Positions 1 to 5,512 of a stretch of 10,444 nucleotides of DNA are shown here, piece by piece. The stretch's first letter is position 1; every line of letters starts with the position of its first letter. Origin of the DNA: Thermoflexales bacterium (GTDB lineage: Bacteria; Chloroflexota; Anaerolineae; Fen-1058); assembly GCA_030834835.1 (NCBI GenBank), contig JAUQXD010000521.1, positions 1-10,444 on the forward strand, written 5' to 3'. The notes below the pieces were generated by a model that saw nothing but the letters and a program-made list of their open reading frames with translations, made no database searches and was not told where the DNA came from. A program made the position numbers and the translations under genes.

Positions 1-345
1 CCGCGCTGCCAGACGGTGAACCCGATCAAGGCCGCGGTGTGCGTGTCGTGCAGTCTGGCCTTCGACACGATCGGGCACATTGCGGCGCGCGAAGAACTGC
101 GCCACACCGATCGGTTTTCACGCATGGCCGGCGAGATCAGCGGCGTGAAGGCCGCCGAGCAGTCGCAATCGCAGCAACGGATGGATCAGATGTGGGCGGT
201 GGAACAGCGGCGGCGAGCCGCACTGGCGCAGCAACGGCAGGTGCAACATCAACAAGAGTTACGCCTGATGTACGCGGCGCTGGTGCTGCTGGCGCTGGCC
301 GTAGCGACCGTCGTCGTCATTGCGCTGTTGTCCGCGCGTGGGTAA
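1..345 (+). CDS. Zinc-ribbon protein with C-terminal membrane segment (5' end missing)
   Basis: The reading frame is open from the first base, so the gene starts before the window. The visible part is 114 codons ending in TAA at 343-345. Its first residues read PRCQTVNPIKAAVCVSC: Cys at visible residue 3 and the pair at 14 and 17 fit a four-cysteine zinc ribbon whose first Cys (a CPRC knuckle) would lie just outside the window. A polar, Gln- and Arg-rich stretch follows (visible residues about 50-85) and looks helical or coiled. A hydrophobic segment of about 22 residues (about 89-111) ends almost at the C-terminus, so the protein is probably tail-anchored with the zinc ribbon in the cytoplasm. 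Zinc-ribbon plus single-TM proteins of this kind are common and mostly uncharacterised. A GTG at 16 could be read as a start, but it would remove the first Cys, so I reject it. Function unknown. Confidence 0.75.
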   Translation, partial: PRCQTVNPIKAAVCVSCSLAFDTIGHIAAREELRHTDRFSRMAGEISGVKAAEQSQSQQRMDQMWAVEQRRRAALAQQRQVQHQQELRLMYAALVLLALAVATVVVIALLSARG

Positions 346-458
346 AATCGCGCGGCGAGTAACCACGGACTGAATCATGGGTTATACTGTGGGAACGTTT
401 AGGGCGCTGACAGCGTTATAACTCTGAGTCGATTTCGTCGGCCTGCGGGCCGGGCAAT

Positions 459-463
459 GGAGG
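459..463 (+). promoter_or_regulatory. Shine-Dalgarno site that fixes the GTG start of the L,D-transpeptidase
   Basis: GGAGG lies 8 bases before GTG 472. The in-frame ATG at 457-459 overlaps this site and has no comparable motif upstream, so GTG is the likely initiation codon. Confidence 0.7.
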
Positions 464-471
464 ACAGGATC

Positions 472-1500
472 GTGAAATTTGTTAGAAGCATGGCAGCCGT
501 TTTCATTGGACTCATCGCTACTCTGATATTGACCGGCCACAGCGCAGCGGCGCAGTCTGCAGTACCGCAGACCGGCACGTCAGCAGGGAAAGACACGAAC
601 TCAACCACGTCTCTGACGTATGCGTGGGTCGTCACCGCCAACGTGCAAGTGTATGCCAATCCTGGCGATTCGACGCCCATCCGATCGTTGGGCGCGGGTT
701 TCCTGTACGTTAGTCTGGCCGACGCCCGGCCGATCGTGGTGGGCGATCAAACGTGGTATCTGATCAATCCCGGCGAGTACGTCAACGGCAAAGACATCGC
801 CATCGTGCGGCCCACGAAGTTTCAGGGCACCACGTTGACGGCGACGCCTGACAAACCTTTCGGCTGGATGGTGTATTCGGCGAAGCCAACCATGACGGCG
901 GCCGGTGCGATGGCCGGTGACGCCAAAACGATCACGCGCTACACACCCATCACCGTCTTTGAGGAACAGAAAGTCGGCGATTTGATCTGGTATCGTGTGG
1001 GCGACAAGCAGTGGGTCGATCAAAAGAAAGTGGCGCTGGTCTTTCCCGCGCCCCGACCGGACGGGGTGGCCCCCGGCGACAAGTGGATCGACGTGAACAC
1101 GTTCGAGCAGACGCTGGCCGCCTATGAAGGCGATCGGATGGTATTTGCGACGCTGATCTCATCGGGGCTGCCGCAGTGGGCGACCGATCCCGGTTTATTC
1201 CGCGTATATGCCAAAGTGAAGATGGCCAAGATGAGCGGCCGCGACGGTTTAGCTGATTACTACTTCCTGGAAGACGTACCGCATGCCACCTACTTCAATC
1301 GCGACATGGCCTTGCACGCAGCCTACTGGCACGACAAGTTCGGCTTCAAGCACTCGCACGGCTGCGTCAACCTGCCGCCCGCCGATGCCGAATGGATATA
1401 CAACTGGACGACGCCCGCCCCCGGCGACAGCAATTGGACGGTGGTGCCCGATCGCAAGAATAACGACATCGGCACGTGGGTGTGGGTGCACGAAGGCTAG
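472..1500 (+). CDS. Exported L,D-transpeptidase (YkuD) with SH3-like N-terminal region
   Basis: This 342-residue protein is predicted to form or remodel 3-3 or lipoprotein crosslinks in peptidoglycan outside the membrane. A signal peptide is visible at residues 1-27 (KFVRS, then a hydrophobic run, then HSAAAQ). Two beta-rich segments (about 48-113 and 130-191), each with W-Y and V-G-D patterns, resemble SH3-like wall-binding repeats. The YkuD domain covers about 203-341. Its catalytic block is H282 followed by S295-H-G-C298-V-N, with C298 as the nucleophile and H296 and N300 at the usual places. I chose GTG 472 because GGAGG lies 8 bases upstream (459-463) and the signal peptide then starts normally. 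An in-frame ATG at 457 overlaps that ribosome site. The TAG stop overlaps the stop of the convergent luxR-type gene. The family call is firm. The exact substrate is not visible. Confidence 0.93.
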   Translation: MKFVRSMAAVFIGLIATLILTGHSAAAQSAVPQTGTSAGKDTNSTTSLTYAWVVTANVQVYANPGDSTPIRSLGAGFLYVSLADARPIVVGDQTWYLINPGEYVNGKDIAIVRPTKFQGTTLTATPDKPFGWMVYSAKPTMTAAGAMAGDAKTITRYTPITVFEEQKVGDLIWYRVGDKQWVDQKKVALVFPAPRPDGVAPGDKWIDVNTFEQTLAAYEGDRMVFATLISSGLPQWATDPGLFRVYAKVKMAKMSGRDGLADYYFLEDVPHATYFNRDMALHAAYWHDKFGFKHSHGCVNLPPADAEWIYNWTTPAPGDSNWTVVPDRKNNDIGTWVWVHEG

Positions 1501-1922
1501 ATTAAACCGCGCAGCCGCGCAAAGTGGATGGCCTCGACGCGGCCATCTGCGCCGAGTTTGGAGAGGACATTCCCAACGTGGAAGGTCGCCGTCCGCTCGG
1601 TAATGCTGAGGCGGGCGGCGATCTCTTTATTGCGCAGACCTTCGGCCATCAACTTCAACACTTCTTCTTCACGCAGCGTCAGCGGCGGCATCGGCAGCAG
1701 ATCGTTGCGCGGCACGGCGCGATGCGGCAGATCGAAGTCAAGGCCGTTCGATTCGCTGCTCTCCACGCGGGCGGCGTGCATCGCCGTCTCGATCAGCCGC
1801 TGCGCCACCGCGAGTTCGCGGGCCGCGTCAGGCCGATCGGGCAACAACCGGAGCGCCTGTTTGATGCGTTCCAGCGCGCGATTTAAGACCTCATCGACTG
1901 CTTCGTGCGTGATGTCGTCCAT
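1497..1922 (-). CDS. Stand-alone LuxR/GerE-type DNA-binding regulator
   Basis: This is a 141-residue protein. Its C-terminal 61 residues (81-141) form a complete LuxR-type helix-turn-helix: LTLREEEVLKLMAEG, NKEIAARLSI, then the recognition helix around ERTATFHVGNVLSKLG. The N-terminal 50 residues are predicted helical (VDEVLNRALERIKQALRLL...), and a Pro-rich linker (about 66-80) joins them to the HTH. There is no receiver domain, PAS domain or autoinducer-binding domain, so it is neither a classical response regulator nor a quorum sensor. The helical N-terminus may be for dimerisation (inference). ATG 1922 is preferred over the in-frame TTG at 1928 because AGGT (1931-1934) is then 8 bases upstream. 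That AGGT lies inside a 17-bp inverted-repeat arm, so translation may be masked by RNA structure. The stop codon overlaps the convergent L,D-transpeptidase stop. Confidence 0.88.
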   Translation of the reverse strand: MDDITHEAVDEVLNRALERIKQALRLLPDRPDAARELAVAQRLIETAMHAARVESSESNGLDFDLPHRAVPRNDLLPMPPLTLREEEVLKLMAEGLRNKEIAARLSITERTATFHVGNVLSKLGADGRVEAIHFARLRGLI

Positions 1923-1929
1923 AATCAAA

Positions 1930-1992
1930 GACCTGTCAGGTGGCGCAATCGTTCGCCGTTATTTCAGCGCCGGCGGCGCCACCTGACAGGTC
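1930..1992. repeat. 17-bp perfect inverted repeat containing ACCTG-N-CAGGT palindromes
   Basis: The left arm 1930-1946 (GACCTGTCAGGTGGCGC) and the right arm 1976-1992 are exact reverse complements separated by 29 bases. Each arm also contains an 11-base palindrome, ACCTG-N-CAGGT. The element fills the 79-bp gap between two minus-strand genes. It starts 9 bases after the stop of the F420 reductase-like gene and ends 7 bases before the luxR-type ATG. In the transcript it would form a long stable hairpin with only a TTT after it, so it is at best an imperfect intrinsic terminator. It could also be an attenuator or a REP-like dispersed element. Similar palindromes are, to my memory, frequent in Chloroflexota intergenic DNA. 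Confidence 0.9.
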
Positions 1993-2001
1993 CGCTCCGT
2001 C

Positions 2002-2649
2002 CTACTTAACAAGCGCAAAGTTGAACAGCGGTGTGCCCACCTTGCCCATCAGGCTGATCCAGATCGGCAGCATCATCTCCGTGGCGCGCGCCGTGGTGAT
2101 GTCGCCCCGATCGATCACCGATTTCCAGCCGAACCAGTCCTTCAAGATCGACGTGACCTGCGCCTTAGCGTCGGCATCATTGCCACTGACAAAGATGACG
2201 TGCTCGCCCGGCAGCAGCGCCGCGTTCACCATCAGGTTGCAATTGACCGTGTTCAGCGATTTGACGACTTTCACTTCAGGGAAGGCGCGTTGAATCTGTT
2301 CGCCCAGCGAATCGGTGTTGCAGACGCTCAACGACGGCGGCATACCGCGCGAGAAATCCAGCGGATTGGCAATGTCAATCAGCACTTTGCCTTTCAAATT
2401 GTCCGCGCCCGCCTGTTCCAACGCGGTCAACGCGCCTGACCCTGATGTGCAATTGAAGACGATCTCGCCAAACGCGGCCGCATCCGCAAACGTGCCCTGC
2501 GATGCGCCCGCCCCGCCGGCCTTGACCCACGCCACGGCCTTGTCGTTGTTGGCCGCACGCGCGCCCATCTTCACTTCATGACCCAGTTGCACCAACTTCG
2601 TGCCGATGGCGTTACCAACCATGCCCGTGCCCAAAACACCGATCTTCAT
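2002..2649 (-). CDS. NADPH-dependent F420 reductase (NPD) family oxidoreductase
   Basis: This is a 215-residue protein with an N-terminal Rossmann nucleotide site, MKIGVLGTGMVGNAIG (GxGxxG at G7, G9, G12). After strand 2 comes the GAR element (R31), typical of NADP-preferring enzymes. Further family features are the IANPLD block (about 93-98), VVKSLNTVN (128-136) and FVSGND (153-158). These match the short (about 210-220 residue) branch of the F420-dependent NADP reductase family, which moves hydride between NADPH and F420 in the cytoplasm. Members of this branch also occur in organisms lacking F420, so the true electron partner is uncertain. The ATG at 2649 is supported by AAGGAG 8 bases upstream (2658-2663). 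A longer open frame upstream to 2823 has no family similarity and runs into the next gene. It sits 88 bp downstream of the SDR-like gene, so the two redox proteins may be co-transcribed. Confidence 0.88.
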   Translation of the reverse strand: MKIGVLGTGMVGNAIGTKLVQLGHEVKMGARAANNDKAVAWVKAGGAGASQGTFADAAAFGEIVFNCTSGSGALTALEQAGADNLKGKVLIDIANPLDFSRGMPPSLSVCNTDSLGEQIQRAFPEVKVVKSLNTVNCNLMVNAALLPGEHVIFVSGNDADAKAQVTSILKDWFGWKSVIDRGDITTARATEMMLPIWISLMGKVGTPLFNFALVK

Positions 2650-2737
2650 AGCGGTTACTCCTTCTTCAAGATGGATTGTGATCAAGCTCGTCGCAGTGAG
2701 CTCAATTTTGTAGGGATGTACGGCCTGCCCGGCAGCG

Positions 2738-3595
2738 CTACCCGGCCAGCCCGACCAGCTGTGCGCTGGCAGCCCATAATCGCTCCTGCACCTGCTCGTC
2801 GTGTGCATAGGGCGCAACGTCAATCGGCTTGACTCCGTGGAACAGCTGCCCGCTCACGCCGTTGGCATTGGAAGCAGCCAGCTGAACCATCCCTTCAACA
2901 GCCCGAGCAGGCGTACTGCCGAAGCGGTTGAGCACGCCTGTGAACAAGCGCATCGGCGCGGGTGCTTCACGCATCAAGTTGGACCGCACGATGCCGGGAT
3001 GATAAGCATTCGCGGTGACACCGGTCTTCTGCAAGCGTCGCGCTAGCGCGAACGAGAACAGCAAGTTACCCATCTTCGTCGCTCCGAACACGCGCAGCGC
3101 ACTGAATTGTCGCTCGCCCTGAAGATCGTCGAAATTGAGCTGAACAGTCGAAGGCGCCGCGACGGTGAAGATGCTCGCAGGCGTACTGGCGCGCAATCGA
3201 TCGAGCAGCAGATTCGTCAACAGGAACGGCGCGAGATGATTGACGGCGAACATCGTCTCAAGGCCGTCAGCCGTGACTGTACGGGTTGACTTCACTACAG
3301 CGGCGTTGTTGATCAGAACGTGCAACCGATCGTACTTGCGCTGGACTGCTTCGGCCAGTAATCGGATCGACGCTTGCGATGACAGATCGGCGATCAACAC
3401 TTCGACGTGGCTGTTGCCCGTGGCTGTTTTGATCTCGGCCACGGTCGCGGTGCCCCGCGCCGGATCGCGCGCAACTGCGATCACCGTTGCCCCGCTCTTC
3501 GCCAACGCGAGCGCAGCGGCTTTGCCGATGCCCGACGTTGCGCCTGTAATCAGACAAACTTTATCACGCAGCTGATCAGCGGCTGTCGATTCCAT
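2738..3595 (-). CDS. SDR-fold protein lacking the catalytic Ser and Tyr
   Basis: This 285-residue protein has the layout of the retinol dehydrogenase-like short-chain dehydrogenases. The cofactor site TGATSGIG (residues 17-24), the VARDP segment (41-45) that suggests NADP, D70 of the IADL element, NNAA (96-99), the structural N119 and the HPG motif (199-201) are all present. At the active site, however, the expected V-S-S is V145-A146-A147 and the expected YxxxK is F170-G-A-T-K174: the Lys is kept, but the catalytic Tyr is Phe and the Ser pair is Ala. I read these codons directly on the minus strand (TTC for F170). S149 could conceivably take the Ser role, but the Tyr has no obvious substitute. 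It may therefore be a nucleotide-binding or sensory SDR, or use an unusual mechanism. The start at 3595 is supported by AGGAG 7 bases upstream (3603-3607). Confidence 0.9.
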   Translation of the reverse strand: MESTAADQLRDKVCLITGATSGIGKAAALALAKSGATVIAVARDPARGTATVAEIKTATGNSHVEVLIADLSSQASIRLLAEAVQRKYDRLHVLINNAAVVKSTRTVTADGLETMFAVNHLAPFLLTNLLLDRLRASTPASIFTVAAPSTVQLNFDDLQGERQFSALRVFGATKMGNLLFSFALARRLQKTGVTANAYHPGIVRSNLMREAPAPMRLFTGVLNRFGSTPARAVEGMVQLAASNANGVSGQLFHGVKPIDVAPYAHDEQVQERLWAASAQLVGLAG

Positions 3596-3682
3596 GCGAT
3601 CTCTCCTGCCGTGCCCGGGTCAATTCCTTCTCATCAATCATAACCCATTCTGCGCAAGTGTGGTGTGTAACGCATGGACGCA

Positions 3683-3736
3683 CACGAGGCAAGAAGTCTT
3701 CACCTCTTGCCTCGTGCTTCTTGCATCTTGCCTGCT
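3683..3736. repeat. GGCAAGA-word array with 12-bp inverted repeat after the DUF4177-like stop
   Basis: Read on the minus strand, degenerate copies of a G(G/T)CAAGA/CACGAGG word start right after the TAG of the small upstream gene. The block ends in a perfect 12-bp inverted repeat, CACGAGGCAAGA (3683-3694) against 3705-3716, with a 10-base loop. No T-tract follows on the minus strand, so it is not a classic terminator. It resembles in layout, but not in sequence, the word arrays at 4131-4181, 6983-7040 and 7775-7862. Confidence 0.75.
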
Positions 3737-4006
3737 CTACAACGGCGTGGTTTCGCTCTTGATGGGTTTGGCCGGCTCCGGGTCCTGACCGTCGGCCAGC
3801 GCGCGCTTGAAGATGTGGAACGCCGCGCCCATCGGCTGATGCTGCACGGCCACCAGCTCCCAGCCCTGCACACCCAGGCCGTTCAAATAGCGGCGGCCAA
3901 ACGCCGTCATCCGTTCGCCGTCCTGAATCGTCGTCTCTTCACCTTCTACTGAAACCCGTCCGCGAAAATCCGCGTACACCACTTTGTATTCAAATCGTTG
4001 TGCCAT
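3737..4006 (-). CDS. Small DUF4177-like protein
   Basis: This is an 89-residue soluble protein. The pattern FEYKVVY near the N-terminus, then LNGLGVQGWELVAVQ (41-55) and AAFHIFKRAL (61-70), matches the small alpha/beta DUF4177-type fold, in which a helix ending in GWELV is followed by a strand with IFKR. The family has no established biochemical function and often occurs as a short stand-alone protein. The last 19 residues (GQDPEPAKPIK...) are Pro- and charge-rich and probably disordered. A strong Shine-Dalgarno GAGGAG (4013-4018) lies 6 bases before the ATG. The gene lies between the HtrA-like gene (175 bp upstream) and the SDR-like gene (141 bp downstream), with repeat arrays in both gaps, which argues for an independent unit. 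No signal peptide or membrane segment is visible. Confidence 0.75.
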   Translation of the reverse strand: MAQRFEYKVVYADFRGRVSVEGEETTIQDGERMTAFGRRYLNGLGVQGWELVAVQHQPMGAAFHIFKRALADGQDPEPAKPIKSETTPL

Positions 4007-4130
4007 ATTGATCTCCTCTCAGATCGGATTGTGATTGATGCGCATCGAACTGTGTTAAGCATACTCTCGATCGATCTTCAAAACACCGATCAACTGATCA
4101 GGCGAAACGGTGGATTGTCTACAGGCTGGC

Positions 4131-4181
4131 TACTGCGTAATCCGTACTGCGTAGTGCGTGTTACGTAGTATGCATTACGCA
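4131..4181. repeat. TACTGCGTA / TACGCATTA degenerate word array abutting the HtrA-like stop
   Basis: The sequence is made almost wholly of 9-base words related to TACTGCGTA and its complement TACGCA(G/T)TA. TACTGCGTA occurs at 4131-4139 and 4145-4153, and inverted words fill the right part. TGCGTAAT (4134-4141) pairs with ATTACGCA (4174-4181). The array starts immediately after the TAA stop of the minus-strand protease gene. The same word family reappears at 6983-7040 after the stop of a different gene. Confidence 0.8.
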
Positions 4182-5180
4182 TTAGGGCTTCGCCTCTTGC
4201 GGCGTCACGTGCAGCGTCAGCTTATCATTGCGGCGGATGATGCTGATTGGTGATCGCACGCCTACCTGTTGATCGGACAACAGGCGCTGAAGGGCATCCA
4301 CCGTCTCGATCGGCTGGTCGGCAAACCCGATGATCACATCGCCTTCGATCAAGCCGGCGCGCTGCGCGGGACTCTGCGGTTCGATCGAAACAACCAGCAC
4401 GCCGCGCTCGGCGGGTAGATCGTGAACACGCGCGATGCGGCGCAGAATCGGCGCGTCCTGCCCGCCCACGCCGATGTAACTGCGCTTGACGCGGCCACTC
4501 TTCAGCAAGTGGCTGGCGACGAATTTCGCCGTGTTGATGGCTAATGCAAAGCAGATCCCTTGCGCAGGCAAAATCACCGCCGTATTCACGCCGATCACTT
4601 CGCCCCGACTGTTTACTAGCGGCCCGCCGGAATTGCCCGGATTCAGGGCAGCATCCGTCTGGATGACATTATCGACCAATCGGCCGGAGTCCGTTCGCAG
4701 CGATCGACCGAGCGCGCTGACTACACCCGCGGTCACCGTCGTCTGAAAACCATATGGATTGCCAATCGCAATCGCCACCTGCCCCACGCGCACTTTGCTT
4801 GAATCACCCAACGCCGCCGCGATCAGACTCCCGCCGTCGATGCGGATCACCGCGAGATCCGTCGCCGGATCGTCACCCACCGGCTGCGCTTTGAATTCGC
4901 GGCCATCACTCAGCGTCACGTCCAGGCTGGCTGCGCCGTGCACCACGTGACTGTTGGTCAGGATAAAACCATCGGGTGTAAAGATGAACCCCGACCCTGT
5001 ACCACCGCGCCGCTCGCTCGGAAAACGCGAGCGGCGCGCCGACTGGCCGTTCCCGTTCGCGCCACGGTTGACTTCGATGTTGACCACCGCCGGGCTGACC
5101 TGCTCCGCCACGCCGATCACGGCATTGGAATAGGCATCCAGCAAATCGACATCCGTCGTTCGCTCAAGTGTCTCGTTCAT
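4182..5180 (-). CDS. HtrA/DegP-type serine protease with PDZ domain, no export signal
   Basis: This 332-residue trypsin-like protease (S1C family) has a complete catalytic triad: H78 in LTNSHVV, D108 in ATDLAV and S184 in GNSGGPLV. The protease domain spans about 25-225, with GTGSGFI (60-66) opening the first barrel. A single PDZ domain covers about 235-330 (YIGVGG, VSIEPQSPAQRAGLIEGDVIIGF in two parts). Family members cleave or chaperone misfolded proteins, and the PDZ domain gates activity. Unlike most HtrA proteins, the N-terminus (MNETLERTTDVDLLDAYSN) is polar, with no signal peptide or membrane anchor, so it is probably cytosolic. ATG 5180 is supported by GAGGAA 5 bases upstream (5186-5191). 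An in-frame ATG at 5204 adds eight residues, lacks a ribosome site and gives no signal peptide. The stop TAA directly joins a word array. Confidence 0.93.
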   Translation of the reverse strand: MNETLERTTDVDLLDAYSNAVIGVAEQVSPAVVNIEVNRGANGNGQSARRSRFPSERRGGTGSGFIFTPDGFILTNSHVVHGAASLDVTLSDGREFKAQPVGDDPATDLAVIRIDGGSLIAAALGDSSKVRVGQVAIAIGNPYGFQTTVTAGVVSALGRSLRTDSGRLVDNVIQTDAALNPGNSGGPLVNSRGEVIGVNTAVILPAQGICFALAINTAKFVASHLLKSGRVKRSYIGVGGQDAPILRRIARVHDLPAERGVLVVSIEPQSPAQRAGLIEGDVIIGFADQPIETVDALQRLLSDQQVGVRSPISIIRRNDKLTLHVTPQEAKP

Positions 5181-5280
5181 GATCGTTCCTCGTGCGATAA
5201 GCATACCCGCCCCGCGGCGCGCTCACACTGTCAGAATGATCAGGCCGATCGTCAATTTCGCACAGGCCACTTGGCACATC

Positions 5281-5367
5281 GTCATTGCGAGGCCCCGCTT
5301 TTAGGGCCGAAGCAATCTCCAAGCCAATCAAGAGATTGCTTCGCCGCCAGAGGCGGCTCGCAATGAC
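5281..5367. repeat. Cloverleaf-like dispersed repeat (GTCATTGCGAG...CTCGCAATGAC)
   Basis: The terminal arms GTCATTGCGAG (5281-5291) and CTCGCAATGAC (5357-5367) are perfect 11-bp inverted repeats. Inside are three more paired units: GGCCC/GGGCC (5291-5295 with 5304-5308), CGAAGCAATCTC with its complement (5308-5319 with 5332-5343, 12 bp, 12-base loop) and GCCGCC/GGCGGC (5343-5348 with 5352-5357). A single strand would thus fold into an outer stem with three hairpins. Elements with these ends are, to my memory, widespread in Chloroflexota and some other bacteria. No transposase is present, so the copy would be non-autonomous (REP- or MITE-like). Confidence 0.9.
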
Positions 5368-5392
5368 AAATTCAGTGGAGCGAAACTGCCTC

Positions 5393-5421
5393 TTGACATC
5401 CATCCCGTTCTCGATTATATT
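5393..5421 (+). promoter_or_regulatory. Sigma-70 promoter of the radical SAM gene pair
   Basis: A perfect -35 TTGACA (5393-5398) and a -10 TATATT (5416-5421, one mismatch to TATAAT) are separated by 17 bases. Transcription should start near 5428, giving a leader of about 85 bases before the ATG at 5513. The -10 box overlaps the first operator by two bases, which points to repression by blocking polymerase. Confidence 0.85.
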
Positions 5422-5440
5422 AGTGTAAGAAATACACTAA
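5420..5440. promoter_or_regulatory. Operator 1: perfect 8-5-8 inverted repeat at the start site
   Basis: TTAGTGTA (5420-5427), five bases, then TACACTAA (5433-5440) form a perfect dyad of 21 bp, the size expected for a dimeric winged-helix or HTH repressor. It covers the end of the -10 box and the predicted start site. The cognate regulator is not identifiable in this window. YtrA-type GntR regulators use AGTGTA/TACACT-type half-sites, so that is one guess. Confidence 0.82.
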
Positions 5441-5474
5441 TTGCGCCAATCGAGCGCATCTTTCACCGCCCACA

Positions 5475-5495
5475 TTAGTGTAATTCTCACACCAA
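5475..5495. promoter_or_regulatory. Operator 2: second, imperfect copy of the 8-5-8 dyad
   Basis: TTAGTGTA (5475-5482), five bases, then CACACCAA (5488-5495). The left half is identical to operator 1, and the right half matches its complement at 6 of 8 positions. Its centre is 55 bp downstream of operator 1, within the leader and just before the Shine-Dalgarno AGGAG at 5501. This suits cooperative binding or a roadblock. Confidence 0.72.
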
Positions 5496-5512
5496 GATCG
5501 AGGAGACCCGCC

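Larger units (their letters stand above)
5181..5512. other. Divergent intergenic control region (332 bp)
   Basis: This is the only stretch over 300 bases without a gene. It separates the minus-strand protease from the plus-strand radical SAM genes. From left to right it holds the protease ribosome site, about 90 bases in which I see no clear promoter, a cloverleaf-like repeat (5281-5367), a strong plus-strand promoter (5393-5421), two operator copies (5420-5440 and 5475-5495) and the Shine-Dalgarno AGGAG at 5501-5505. No small ORF with a ribosome site was found. Confidence 0.8.

Noticed and set aside
360..425. Possible promoter before the L,D-transpeptidase (TATACT at 383-388 or TATAAC at 417-422)
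   Set aside because: Neither -10-like word has a recognisable -35 box at 16-18 bases. Too weak to annotate.
2650..2823. 58-codon N-terminal extension of the F420 reductase-like gene
   Set aside because: The Rossmann motif begins exactly at the ATG at 2649, which has an AAGGAG site. The extension overlaps the SDR-like gene and has no domain similarity.
3683..3736. Intrinsic terminator at the 12-bp hairpin
   Set aside because: No T-tract follows the stem on the minus strand. The repeat-array explanation fits better.
5441..5512. TTG start at 5441 extending the HemN-like protein by 24 residues
   Set aside because: The stretch contains the second operator and the Shine-Dalgarno sequence, and ATG 5513 is ideally placed after AGGAG.
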